Below, in pieces: positions 8,217-17,154 of a DNA stretch of 64,000 nucleotides (the first letter of the stretch is position 1; each line of letters opens with the position of its first letter). The stretch comes from Gemelliphila asaccharolytica (GTDB taxonomy: Bacteria; Bacillota; Bacilli; Staphylococcales; Gemellaceae): NCBI RefSeq assembly GCF_001553005.1, contig NZ_KQ959899.1, positions 5,140-69,139 of the forward strand, in the 5' to 3' direction. Made by a program: the position numbers and the translations under genes. Under the pieces are notes generated by a model that was given only the letters and a program-made list of their open reading frames with translations, had not been told where the DNA came from and did no database searches.

Positions 8217-9695
8217 TTAAAATTGTATTATTTTATTAGCGATATCTTCTACAAATCGCTTATCGTGTTCCACAAATATGAGTGTAGGCTTTGCTTCTTT
8301 TATAATTTCCTCAATCTGTATTCTTGATATTACATCTATATAATTCAGTGGTTCGTCCCAAACAAATATATGAGCTGGCTTTGAGAAACTTACAGCAATT
8401 AAAACTTTCTTTTTTTGTCCATCGCTATAGTTCTTCATATCCATTTCGAATAATTCTCTTGAAAAATCTAATTTTCTTAGAATTGTTTTACACAATGTTT
8501 CATCAACATCTTGCTTGTGAATATATTCATTTAGGCTACCTGTTAAATTAGATGTGTCTTGAGGAATATACGAGATTTTTAAATTACCTGCTAATTTTAT
8601 CTCACCTGTATACTCGTGATTTATACCTAATAAAATTTTAATCAAGGTTGATTTTCCGCTACCATTACCCCCATATATAGCCACTATATCGCCTTGCTTT
8701 ATCTGAAAACTTACATTACTTAGGATCTGTCTTTCTCCATAGTATGCTGATAACTCGCTAACCGATATTAGGGGATTTTTGTGATGATGTAGCGGATGCA
8801 GTAATAGGCTTTCCTTTATTTCGATATCTTTTAGTAAACTCTGTTTTTCTTCTATTGCCTTGTTTTGTCTATTCTCCAAATTCTTAGATTTTTTCATCAT
8901 CTTGGCTGATTGATGACCTATATGTCCTTTGTCTGGTTTTACACCTGATACTTTCACACCATTTTTAGTATTTTCAATTTTATCAGACCAAATTTGACTT
9001 TGTCTTGCAGCCTCTTTTAATCGTTTAATATCTTTTTTTAATCTCTCATTTTGACTAATTTCAAATTGGTCTTTCATCAATTTATTTTCATACCATGATG
9101 TAAAATTTCCTGATTGGACATCAATAGAATTACTGTTAATAGAAATAACATGATTGATACAACCATCTAAAAAATCTCTATCATGAGATATAAGCAAAAA
9201 ACCTTTTTTACTTTTCAGATATTCACTTACAATTTTTCTTCCGTCCATATCTAAATGGTTTGTTGGTTCATCAATAAGTAAAAAGCCATCTTCTCTTGTA
9301 AACAAAATAGCTAAAAGGAGTTTTGTTTGTTCCCCTTTAGAAAGAGTTTTAAATTCCCTATAAACAAGGTTCTCATCTACATTTAGCAAATTAAGTTCTC
9401 TAAATAATTTCCATTCTTCCTCATCTGATATTAGTTCTTTATATAACTCAATTCCTAATTTTGAAGTATCGCTTATATTTGGTGGAAATTTAATAAATTC
9501 AACATCCTTGCTTATTTTACCTTGATAAGTTTCTTGATTTAAAAGTAACTTAAATAGAGTTGATTTACCAATTCCATTTCTTCCTATCAAACCCGTTTTC
9601 CAGTTTGTATCAAAGGAAAACGATACATTTTTAAATATCGGTTTTACATATCCATAATATGAGAAAGTGAGGTTTTCAATTTTAATTACTGACAT
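8217..9695 (-). CDS. lsa: ABC-F ribosomal protection protein, Lsa family
   Basis: This 492-aa protein has two ABC domains and no membrane segment. The first has GRNGIGKST and LSKGEQTK with DEPTNHLD; the second has GGNGSGKST, YSDGQKKK and DEPLNYID. Between them is the charged linker typical of antibiotic-resistance ABC-F proteins (DIKRLKEAARQSQIWSDKIE, later GHIGHQSAKMMKKSK). Length and linker fit the Lsa group, which removes lincosamides, streptogramin A and pleuromutilins from the ribosome. Resistance is inferred. The second-domain Walker B region reads FVWDEP. Its upstream region is repeat B, whose 3' hairpin could act as a leader. It is a single-gene module. Confidence 0.9.
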   Translation of the reverse strand: MSVIKIENLTFSYYGYVKPIFKNVSFSFDTNWKTGLIGRNGIGKSTLFKLLLNQETYQGKISKDVEFIKFPPNISDTSKLGIELYKELISDEEEWKLFRELNLLNVDENLVYREFKTLSKGEQTKLLLAILFTREDGFLLIDEPTNHLDMDGRKIVSEYLKSKKGFLLISHDRDFLDGCINHVISINSNSIDVQSGNFTSWYENKLMKDQFEISQNERLKKDIKRLKEAARQSQIWSDKIENTKNGVKVSGVKPDKGHIGHQSAKMMKKSKNLENRQNKAIEEKQSLLKDIEIKESLLLHPLHHHKNPLISVSELSAYYGERQILSNVSFQIKQGDIVAIYGGNGSGKSTLIKILLGINHEYTGEIKLAGNLKISYIPQDTSNLTGSLNEYIHKQDVDETLCKTILRKLDFSRELFEMDMKNYSDGQKKKVLIAVSFSKPAHIFVWDEPLNYIDVISRIQIEEIIKEAKPTLIFVEHDKRFVEDIANKIIQF

Positions 9696-9721
9696 AAATC
9701 ACCTACCTAAACTTATCATTT

Positions 9722-10051
9722 ACCACCCGGGTGCAAAGTGGGTGCACCTTTTAACGTTAACATCCTGTGCACTCGACCCTAGAGCGTTGATATCTTCCCT
9801 CAAACAGCCAAACTGTGCTCAAAAACCATGCCAAGCCAGCCTAAAGCCGCCACACGCTAAACCTTTTAACGATAGCCTATGAATAAGCCCTTATTTTCTG
9901 CACCTTATTTACTCAGTGGGTGCAACTTTTGACATCAAAACGACAGTCTCCACGTGAAACGAGTGAACACCAAGTATGTCAAGTAGTTGCGTTCGTATGT
10001 GGGAACATATCCACAAATTTTTTAGCGATAGCATAATGTTATCGTTAAAAG
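9722..10051. repeat. Cassette-boundary repeat, copy B (longest tail)
   Basis: The copy opens with ACCCGGGTGCAAAGTGGGTG, then TTTTAACGTTAACATCCTG. Positions 9831-9950 are identical, base for base, to 14921-15040 in copy C. The core GACATCAAAACGACAGTCTC starts at 9931. Its tail (9972-10051) has GTATGTGGGAACATATCCAC and a stem-loop (TTTTAGCGATA pairing with TATCGTTAAAA, about 10020-10051), and is shared with copy D. Confidence 0.85.
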
Positions 10052-10099
10052 GTATTATCTAGACAAACTGGAATTTATGAAGCCGAATTTATCTAGGAT

Positions 10100-11053
10100 T
10101 TATCTATTAAAGATTTTATCCATATTTGAATAAAATAAGGGTAAATCCAGATTTTCTTGCTTCCCAGCCTCATAAATACTTTTACATCCATACATAATGT
10201 CTTTTACATCATTATGTAACGTCATAATTCTGCTTGTGAGCTCATTTCCTGCAAACATTCGTTTCATTATCATACCTGCGACAGCAGAAGGTATTTTGTA
10301 AGGAAGAAGTTCATTTTTATATAATTTCAAATTGACCCCTCTAGCTTTTACTACTTTAACAGTTTCTCTTATCGATTTCACTGCCATAGATAATGCGTGG
10401 AAAGCTCTCATAAGATTAATCGCAAGCTGTTTTGGGTCATCAATTTTTCCGGCTCGTGCAGCAGTAGAAGTAACACCTGCATTTATTGCCATGTGAATCC
10501 ATATCCATTCCACCATATCATAAGGAACTTCTGTTTTTAGGTCTGTAGATTTAAGAAGTTCTATCAAATCTCTATAGTTTGGAATGCTTGCTTTTCTCTT
10601 GCTTTCAAGCATTATATGGCCAAATAAAACACAGTTCAACTCTTGCTGTATCATACTTCCACCAGCAGTAGGAAATCCTATAATGTATTTAAAATTACCT
10701 ACTATTTCTTCAATCTCTTTGCGATTGTTCCAAAAGTTACAGAATAATATTAAACTTCCCGTAATGTTGTTTTGCGAAAGTGTTGCTATAGCATCTTTTA
10801 TTTTTCCGCATGAAACACTCAAAAGAATAAAATCATAACTTATATCCGGTTTTGCAAGATTTACAGTGTATGTATCTGTTTTTTCTTCTCCCTTATTATC
10901 ATAACGTCCGTCTAATATAGTTATATTCAGCCTTGCTGGAACATTTTGTTTTTTATTTTCTATAACTAAATGCTCAATCTGATGTCCTGCTTTTTGAAAT
11001 ACATATCCATAAGTTGTACCTATCACACCTAAGCCTAAAATACATATTTTCAT
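10100..11053 (-). CDS. Ketopantoate reductase family protein (PanE/ApbA-like)
   Basis: This 317-aa protein starts MKICILGLGVIGTTYG, a Rossmann fold with the GxGxxG NADP-binding motif used by ketopantoate reductases. A C-terminal helical domain follows, with conserved-type segments MVEWIWIHMAINAGV and PSAVAGMIMKRM. True PanE reduces 2-dehydropantoate to pantoate for coenzyme A synthesis. Many accessory members have other substrates, and this one stands alone without pan genes, so the reaction is uncertain. The ribosome binding site is GGAGGTG. It is flanked by repeat copies B and D as a single-gene module. Confidence 0.8.
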   Translation of the reverse strand: MKICILGLGVIGTTYGYVFQKAGHQIEHLVIENKKQNVPARLNITILDGRYDNKGEEKTDTYTVNLAKPDISYDFILLSVSCGKIKDAIATLSQNNITGSLILFCNFWNNRKEIEEIVGNFKYIIGFPTAGGSMIQQELNCVLFGHIMLESKRKASIPNYRDLIELLKSTDLKTEVPYDMVEWIWIHMAINAGVTSTAARAGKIDDPKQLAINLMRAFHALSMAVKSIRETVKVVKARGVNLKLYKNELLPYKIPSAVAGMIMKRMFAGNELTSRIMTLHNDVKDIMYGCKSIYEAGKQENLDLPLFYSNMDKIFNR

Positions 11054-11089
11054 TTATATACACCTCCATAAATTCTAATTTGTCTTTGT

Positions 11090-11215
11090 TTAAAAATAAA
11101 TCCCATTATATAATTCCATAAACCCTTTAGCAAACTTCGCGATAAGTTCAGGATCAAGTGCAGTGGCTAAGGGTTCACCATTATTTTCTTTATATGCAAT
11201 GCATTCACTTGCTTC
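11090..11215 (-). pseudogene. C-terminal remnant of an unidentified gene
   Basis: A short open stretch without a start codon reads SECIAYKENNGEP, then LDPELIAKFAKGFMELYNG, ending at TAA 11092-11090. The peptide is protein-like and ends cleanly. Just upstream the frame is closed by TGA, inside diverged repeat D. I infer the tail of a lost cassette gene; its identity is unknown. The rest of the gap between 11054 and 11544 is repeat D. Confidence 0.35.
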
Positions 11216-11239
11216 ACTTCACCCTTTCATCTTTTATTG

Positions 11240-11452
11240 CTCTAGCCTTAGAATAAGCCTTCATTTTCTACACTTTAATTAAATCTTGGTCATGCCTTGT
11301 ATAAGACTTACATCTGTTTTTACTTCGCTAATTTGTAGCTCGTACAAGCATTGTTACACATTCTACTGTTACTAAGTATGCCATGTAGTCTTGTCTGTAT
11401 GTGGAAACATATCCACGAACTTTTTAACGATAGATATGAGTTATAGTTAAAA
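11240..11452. repeat. Cassette-boundary repeat, copy D (degenerate)
   Basis: Only parts are recognisable: AGAATAAGCCTTCATTTTCT matching the middle of copies B and C, and the tail 11373-11452 (AAGTATGCCATGTAGTC, GTATGTGGAAACATATCCAC, TTTTTAACGATAG) matching the tail of copy B. The core motif itself is not clear here. Confidence 0.55.
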
Positions 11453-11544
11453 ATTATTAGACTATACTGACCTCTTGATATGGCACACTTCTACAGGCAT
11501 GTTTTAATAAATCTGATTCTGTTTGCGAAGATATGTATTAAGAA

Positions 11545-13383
11545 CTATTCAAGTAAGCTATTTGATTTTTGTCTACAGTATTCCTTAATTATTCTATAAA
11601 ACTTGTCTTCGTTGAAATATTGCCGTGTAATATACAATTTATATCTTCTCAAAATTTGCTCTTCCAAAAAAAATTCTTCTATTGCAGAATATGAACTTAT
11701 TTCATAATTATTATTCTTTCTGAGAAAATCAATAAATGTATTTGCTTTTTTATTTCTAAACAATTCTGGAGATAACATCCCTATTAGGAAATATTTCTTA
11801 TTCATAGGATTAATACAATGTATCACGGGCTGATTGGCAGTTATAAAATTGTATAACTTTGTATCATTTAAAATATATATTCCCTCTCTTTCAACAAAAG
11901 AGTAAGAAATATTTGTTAATAAAATCGGGACTACATTTACATTATCTATATTGCAATTAATAGCCTTAAGTCTTGAATTAATGCTTTTCTTTCCGTTTTC
12001 ATCCTTGGTAAAATATTTTAAATTGCGTTTAAATTTATCAATGTAATAATCTAACTCCTGAATATTACGACAATATCCTCTCACATTATCATGCTGAAAT
12101 TGAGTTTTGCACTCAATGACAAACAGTGTATCATCTATATATAGTAAAATATCTAATTCATAACTCTCGCCATTACTACTTGTTTTAACATTCTTAATTG
12201 CACTAAGATTGTATCTCAATAATAAATTATGTATGTTTTCTTCATATTTTGAACCCTTTTTCGATATTTCATTATTATTAGTAAAAAGAACCATTACACT
12301 TTTTAGTGGTTCAATCATTTTTATTAATGACGGAAGTAAAAGTATAAAATTGTTGTATTCAATTAAAAATGATGAGAATAAATCATTTTTGCTTTGACCA
12401 AATACCAGATGCTTAAAAATAACCTTTATTTCAGCCTCACTAAATTTATTTTGAAGTAAATCATTTTTTAATTTTTCTATTTCTATTTTTAGTACGTTTT
12501 TCTCATTAATAGCTAGTTTATAGAAATAAGTGTAGATGGAAACCCATCTTTCCAGTTTTATGTCTAGGTATTCTTCAGTTAAGTCTTCGCTATAAAAGAA
12601 TTCTTTTAATTTTTCTCTAAAGGAATTCGAATATTTAATTATGTCATTTTCATTATCAAAATCTTTCAAATTTTTAGCATTATTTAAATTATAGTACTCT
12701 AAAAATGAAAATATTCTATCCGTAATTATTCCATGATTTTCTCTAATATATAATTTATTAAATAATCTAGTATTTACTTCCACATCTCCGAACATCCAAT
12801 TACCGATTATATCATTTACTAAATTGAATAACTGAATTAAAACTATGATATCATTTACAACTGTATCGTCAGTATTTTGATAATATGTCGACATGTCATT
12901 TATAAATCCATCTCTAAGCAATGTTCCAAATCCTAAAATGATATTTTCGCTAGAAACTAGATATTGTTGTCGCTTAGACTCAGATGAAGTTTTACTTAAT
13001 TCATCTAAATTTATAGATATTTCGTCATTAAATCTTTCCACCCAGTTTAAATATGAACAATTCATCTGTCCGAGTTTTAATATATCTTTTTTTATTTGAT
13101 TTCTTTTTTTATTTAGTTTATCACCCTCGTAAGATAATCGTTTAAATTTCTTATAACTATTATCTGAAAGGTTATCTTCAACCCAATTTTTTAATATACG
13201 TTTAGTATCGTCACTAAATAATGTTTCATTTCTATCTGTAACAAAAAAACCCGAGTATTTTAAAACTTTTAGTATTTCTTCTTCATTTTTATTTTTGTTA
13301 ATATAATCCAAATAGTCTAAAGGATTATTCTTCATATTTCTTTCAATTGAATTTATTCTCACATCATTGTATTTCTTACTCAT
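11545..13383 (-). CDS. Large unknown protein with C-terminal PD-(D/E)xK-type nuclease-like motif
   Basis: The start at 13383 follows AGGAGA by 8 bp; an ATG at 13425 lacks a site. The protein is 612 aa, very Asn/Lys-rich and helical over its first 370 residues, with no family I recognise. At about 378-425 it shows KYEENIHNLL, then YELDILLYIDD and FVIECKTQF. This E...D...ExK order is typical of restriction-endonuclease-fold nucleases. I infer a DNA- or RNA-cleaving defence protein with a long sensor region. It stands alone between repeats D and F, with codon use more AT-rich than neighbouring phage genes. Confidence 0.7.
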   Translation of the reverse strand: MSKKYNDVRINSIERNMKNNPLDYLDYINKNKNEEEILKVLKYSGFFVTDRNETLFSDDTKRILKNWVEDNLSDNSYKKFKRLSYEGDKLNKKRNQIKKDILKLGQMNCSYLNWVERFNDEISINLDELSKTSSESKRQQYLVSSENIILGFGTLLRDGFINDMSTYYQNTDDTVVNDIIVLIQLFNLVNDIIGNWMFGDVEVNTRLFNKLYIRENHGIITDRIFSFLEYYNLNNAKNLKDFDNENDIIKYSNSFREKLKEFFYSEDLTEEYLDIKLERWVSIYTYFYKLAINEKNVLKIEIEKLKNDLLQNKFSEAEIKVIFKHLVFGQSKNDLFSSFLIEYNNFILLLPSLIKMIEPLKSVMVLFTNNNEISKKGSKYEENIHNLLLRYNLSAIKNVKTSSNGESYELDILLYIDDTLFVIECKTQFQHDNVRGYCRNIQELDYYIDKFKRNLKYFTKDENGKKSINSRLKAINCNIDNVNVVPILLTNISYSFVEREGIYILNDTKLYNFITANQPVIHCINPMNKKYFLIGMLSPELFRNKKANTFIDFLRKNNNYEISSYSAIEEFFLEEQILRRYKLYITRQYFNEDKFYRIIKEYCRQKSNSLLE

Positions 13384-13639
13384 GTGATATCTCCTATTAT
13401 TTTGCCAACGTTTATCAATTTTCATTTCTCAAGTATTTTCAAAGCATAATAATTGTTTTGCAATATATAAATTTTTGCATCTATCCATCTACTGCACCTG
13501 CCCGTTTTCATTTTTTCACCCAACCATACTACAATTTCTGTTTGGATAGATTCCCATTAAACAATAACAAGAAGAATACCGTGATTCAAAATCATCTGCT
13601 TAAACTCCCAGATTTCTTTAATTTCGAGATTTTTAAGTC

Positions 13640-13700
13640 TTTCACTTCTATACTTTTGGCAGCAAACAAACCGTCTCGACATGAGATTGTTAGGCTAATT
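13640..13700. repeat. Cassette-boundary repeat, copy F (core only)
   Basis: Only the core and its flank are left: ACTTTTGGCAGCAAACAAAC then CGTCTCGACATGAGATTG (core at 13658-13683). The flank TGTTAGG resembles copy E. It sits between the 612-aa nuclease-like gene and the zinc-ribbon gene. The rest of 13384-13766 shows nothing else I can name. Confidence 0.5.
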
Positions 13701-13766
13701 TCGGAAATGGTCTAACCCTTTAGTTTTTCCTGTATTACTACGGTTATCACTGCTTTGCTTTTTCAA

Positions 13767-14051
13767 TTATTTAAATTCTCGATTAGGTAATTTTCCAGTT
13801 CTCAAAGCGACAGTAACAAACTCAACCTCTTGCAAGCACTTCTCGCAAAGTTCATAACCTTCATTGAAGTTCACTCTTGACCTAAATGTGCTAGCAATGA
13901 ATTCGCATGGTGAGGTGATCCTTTCAACTACACCGCACCGTTCGCACTCAGCATACACATTTCCATCCTTAATTAGAATAAACATTCCATGGTCTTTCTC
14001 ATTTCCCATGACGCTAACATCTTCGAAATCATCAAATTTTACATAGAGCAT
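13767..14051 (-). CDS. 94-aa putative zinc-ribbon protein
   Basis: This small soluble protein has two paired cysteine motifs, CERCG and CEKCL, separated by about 33 residues, which suggests one structural zinc site. No family is recognised. It has GGAGG 10 bp before the ATG. Its promoter (14081-14109) has the same layout as those of the serine recombinases and three small prophage genes. That suggests common origin or control with those elements rather than with the neighbouring cassettes. Its function is unknown. Confidence 0.65.
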   Translation of the reverse strand: MLYVKFDDFEDVSVMGNEKDHGMFILIKDGNVYAECERCGVVERITSPCEFIASTFRSRVNFNEGYELCEKCLQEVEFVTVALRTGKLPNREFK

Positions 14052-14080
14052 ATAAGGCTTCCTCCTTTATTGGTATGTCT

Positions 14081-14109
14081 ATATACGCTCTAATTCCAAC
14101 TTATATCAA
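14081..14109 (-). promoter_or_regulatory. Promoter of the zinc-ribbon gene (shared element promoter type)
   Basis: On the minus strand CTTGATA is followed by a 17-bp spacer and GTATAT, 30 bp before the ATG. It is one of five sites in the window with the pattern CTTGA(C/T)-N17-xxATA(T/A). Confidence 0.55.
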
Positions 14110-14142
14110 GTTTTATTGCTTCTTTTTTGATCTATATGTCTG

Positions 14143-14736
14143 CTACTTCGCAATAGCTTTCCCATTAAGGCAGTGCACCATGTAATGCGCAAATCCATCG
14201 TTTTTACAGTTTACCTTCTTCTTATCTGAAACCTCGGTGACACCATTCTCACAATCTACTTCAAGGCTTGCATCCTTGGTGATTGTTCCTTCTAAAATAC
14301 TCATGCCATTTAACGTATCAAGTGTACAAACATGAGTTACTTCTACGTTTGTTGCTAAAGCCGACCCATTACAACATTTAAGAAAGACATCATCCGCTTT
14401 CAAATTAACAACTTCTACCTTGCCATTGTTCACTTCTACATAAAGCTTACCAATCTGAATATCTGTGATGAGCACTTGATTAGAATCAGATTCAACCTCA
14501 CAAACTTCCACATCATGTGGCAAACTCACAACAATTTCAGGCATACCCTGAGTAAACCACCTCAACCAATTCGAAGCTGAAACTTTTTTAGTTTGAATAA
14601 GCCTTATAACATTTTGCGCTTCCTCAACCCTCAATATATCTTGTTCACAGTTAACAAAGCTCACACCAAAGGTATCAGCACGTTTCACCGTTAAACGAAC
14701 ATCTTTCGTCTCTGCGATAAACTTCTTATTATCCAT
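14143..14736 (-). CDS. DUF4097-like repeat protein, likely beta-rich
   Basis: This 197-aa protein is built of short alternating hydrophobic beta-strands with recurring NG and CENG/CLNG turns (NNGKVEVVNL, CCNGSALATN, LNGMSILEG, CENGVTEVS). That resembles the beta-helix of DUF4097 family proteins. There is no signal peptide or membrane segment. It contains eight or more cysteines, unusual for a cytoplasmic protein and possibly metal-linked. The ribosome binding site is GGAGGTG. It is the first gene of a two-gene module with the zinc-ribbon gene, although the latter has its own promoter. Its function is unknown. Confidence 0.6.
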   Translation of the reverse strand: MDNKKFIAETKDVRLTVKRADTFGVSFVNCEQDILRVEEAQNVIRLIQTKKVSASNWLRWFTQGMPEIVVSLPHDVEVCEVESDSNQVLITDIQIGKLYVEVNNGKVEVVNLKADDVFLKCCNGSALATNVEVTHVCTLDTLNGMSILEGTITKDASLEVDCENGVTEVSDKKKVNCKNDGFAHYMVHCLNGKAIAK

Positions 14737-14802
14737 TACTTAAGCACCTCCCCGTGCACATACTAATAATCAGGCCTCATTTTAACTTTTGAGCTATATT
14801 TT

Positions 14803-15114
14803 CCCACTTCACAGGGTGGGTGCAAAGTGGGTGCAACTTTTAACGTTAACATCCTGTGCACTCAACCCTACACCGTCGACATCTTTCCCCATACAAGCCA
14901 AAACACGTTCAAAAACCACGCCAAGCCAGCCTAAAGCCGCCACACGCTAAACCTTTTAACGATAGCCTATGAATAAGCCCTTATTTTCTGCACCTTATTT
15001 ACTCAGTGGGTGCAACTTTTGACATCAAAACGACAGTCTCAACGTGGCTTGAGTGGTCAGTATGGATAATATTTAATATTTTTTTTAATCCTCGTATGTG
15101 GGAATATATTAGTC
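14803..15114. repeat. Cassette-boundary repeat, copy C
   Basis: The hairpin CCCACTT and AAGTGGG opens it (14803-14831), followed by TTTTAACGTTAACATCCTG. Positions 14921-15040 are identical to 9831-9950 in copy B. The core GACATCAAAACGACAGTCTC is at 15021. Its tail keeps only CGTATGTGGGAATATA. It separates the DUF4097-like gene from the serine recombinases. Confidence 0.85.
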
Positions 15115-15155
15115 AATATGTATCTTATAATACATTATATCATTTGTAGGCAAAG

Positions 15156-15184
15156 AAAAAACAGCCCAATAATAGGAGCTGTTT
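15156..15184 (-). terminator. Terminator of the serine recombinase operon
   Basis: On the minus strand AACAGCTCC pairs with GGGCTGTT and is followed by TTTTTT. The stem overlaps the stop codon of the last recombinase gene. Confidence 0.75.
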
Positions 15185-16748
15185 ACTGATTAATCTCTAC
15201 TTCAAGTCCTGATTTGAATATCACTTTAAGTTTTTCTTCATATACAACTATCTTATCTACTAGTTTCCTCACCAATTCTTCATCGTATCTTTCTATTTCT
15301 AATTCTTGATTGTCTAAAAACTCTTCTAATTCCATCAATCTACTTTTTACATTCTTCTCTTCCGCCACATTTAGAAGTATCTTTTCTTTTTCATTTCTTA
15401 ATTCTTCTACCTTATTTGCAAGGTCTGTGTAGTCTTTCTTGGCATTAGCAACTTTTAAAAGTTCTTCTTGAACTGCCAGCATTTCTTTATCTATTTCTTC
15501 TATCTGCCTACTTCCATTACCTGTGATGGCTTTTTCTATATTCTCTTTTATTATTTCTTTTAATTCACTACTTTCCGATATAAGTTGGTTGATGGCTTCT
15601 ACGACTGCCTCTTGTAGGTCTTCCTCTTTTATTGTTCTTGCATGGCAGGCATCTGGTCCATGGGTTACTCTTGTACAACACCTCCAAACAGTGTATTTTT
15701 TCCCTCTGTTGTTCCATGCTATTCTCCTGTAAATATCCCCGCATTTAGAGCAATAGACAATACTTGAAAGGGCGTATTTGCTGGAATAAATTCTTCTTTT
15801 CCCTTTGCCACTTACCATATTAGCTCGTCTGTACATTTCTTCTCCAACTCGCATGAATATTTCTTTAGGTATAATGGCTTCGTGGCTGTTTTCTACATAA
15901 TATTGAGGGGCAATGCCATCATTCTTTACTCTTTTCTTATTTAGGAAATCTACTGTATAGGTTTTCTGCAGGAGAGCGTCTCCCATATATTTTTCATTGG
16001 TTAAAATTTGATTCAGGTTTGATACATGCCACTTCTTATTTCCTGCTCCATTTACTATCTTATCTTTTTCAAGCCCTAGCTTTATATCTCTTAGGCTTGC
16101 TCCTTCCAAGTATTCTCTGTAGATCCTCTTTACTATTTTTGCTTCTTCAGGAACTATGACAAGTTTTCCGTCTTCGTCTTTTGTATAGCCTAAAAACCTA
16201 TTATGGTTTACTTGGACTTGGCCTTGTTGAAATCTATATTGAAAGCCTAACTTCACATTTTGAGATAAAGACTGACTTTCCTGTTGTGCAAGGGATGCCA
16301 TAATAGTAAGGAGAACTTCTCCCTTGGCATCCATTGTATTGATATTTTCTTTTTCAAAATAGACTGGTATGTTGTTTTCTTTAAGTTTTCTAATATACTT
16401 TAAGCAGTCTAGTGTGTTTCTGGCAAACCTCGATATGGACTTTGTGATGATGTAGTCGATGTTTCCTTCCAAGGCTTCTCCAATCATTTTATTAAAGCCA
16501 TCTCTTTTCTTGGTATAAGTTCCACTAACACCTTCGTCAGAAAATACTCCTGCAAATTCCCACTCTGGATTTTTCTTAATATAGTTTGTGTAGTGGTCTA
16601 CTTGCGTGTCATAAGAAGTTGCTTGTTCATCGCTGTCTGTTGACACCCTTGCATAGGCAGCTACTCTTAGTTTTTTCTTTTCTGATTCCTTGATTGAGTT
16701 TCCCTTTTTCTTTTTAGCTGGTATGACTATAACCTTGTTATTCATCAT
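15183..16748 (-). CDS. Large serine recombinase (third of three)
   Basis: This 521-aa protein has a resolvase N-terminal domain ([15 protein letters not shown] with the catalytic serine in ARVST), a recombinase domain, and a zinc ribbon [10 protein letters not shown] paired with [10 protein letters not shown]-terminal coiled coil follows ([17 protein letters not shown]). This is the architecture of phage and transposon integrases that cut att sites and form a phosphoserine link. It overlaps the short recombinase upstream by 11 bp, so all three are one operon. It could integrate the prophage, the Tn-like material or the cassettes; the sequence does not say which. Confidence 0.93.
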   Translation of the reverse strand: MMNNKVIVIPAKKKKGNSIKESEKKKLRVAAYARVSTDSDEQATSYDTQVDHYTNYIKKNPEWEFAGVFSDEGVSGTYTKKRDGFNKMIGEALEGNIDYIITKSISRFARNTLDCLKYIRKLKENNIPVYFEKENINTMDAKGEVLLTIMASLAQQESQSLSQNVKLGFQYRFQQGQVQVNHNRFLGYTKDEDGKLVIVPEEAKIVKRIYREYLEGASLRDIKLGLEKDKIVNGAGNKKWHVSNLNQILTNEKYMGDALLQKTYTVDFLNKKRVKNDGIAPQYYVENSHEAIIPKEIFMRVGEEMYRRANMVSGKGKRRIYSSKYALSSIVYCSKCGDIYRRIAWNNRGKKYTVWRCCTRVTHGPDACHARTIKEEDLQEAVVEAINQLISESSELKEIIKENIEKAITGNGSRQIEEIDKEMLAVQEELLKVANAKKDYTDLANKVEELRNEKEKILLNVAEEKNVKSRLMELEEFLDNQELEIERYDEELVRKLVDKIVVYEEKLKVIFKSGLEVEINQ

Positions 16749-17154
16749 CTATCACCTCAATCAAACTATACTGATAACTTGCTCGTTCAAAGGGATCTAT
16801 CGGTAGAACTCCTTCTTCTTCATAACGAAATTTGTAGGGAACTTTAATAATCTCCTCTTCCTTTTCCCAAACTCGTCCCATGGCCACTGCCCTTTCTTTT
16901 AACATTTGACCTGCCTTCCCAAAACTTTCTATATCTATTATCTTGGGATAGATATCATTTCCTAAATAATTTTTATTGGTGAGGATTTTTTTAACACTAG
17001 AGCTGTTTTTCTTTAAACCTACAAGTTCTGCAGACTTTATAAGGGCGTTACCAGCAATATAGTTGTCAAAAATTTTTCTTATATACTCAGCTTCGTTTTC
17101 TTGGATTTCTAATCTTCCGCCTCTTATGGTATAGCCATAACATAACCTAGACAT
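16738..17154 (-). CDS. Short recombinase-domain protein (second of three)
   Basis: This 138-aa protein matches only the central recombinase (DNA-binding) domain: [20 protein letters not shown], then [11 protein letters not shown] and [16 protein letters not shown]. It lacks the catalytic serine domain, so it cannot cut DNA alone. Short members of this kind between two full-length recombinases are common in clostridial elements and may be accessory directionality or binding subunits. It overlaps both neighbours (8 bp and 11 bp), which supports expression as an intact part of the operon rather than as a fragment. Confidence 0.85.
   Translation of the reverse strand: MSRLCYGYTIRGGRLEIQENEAEYIRKIFDNYIAGNALIKSAELVGLKKNSSSVKKILTNKNYLGNDIYPKIIDIESFGKAGQMLKERAVAMGRVWEKEEEIIKVPYKFRYEEEGVLPIDPFERASYQYSLIEVIDDE

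Noticed and set aside
1343..15182. Classical integron with attC sites.
   Set aside because: No tyrosine integron integrase is seen, and the repeats do not show the attC R and L box layout. The cassette idea is kept but not the integron label.
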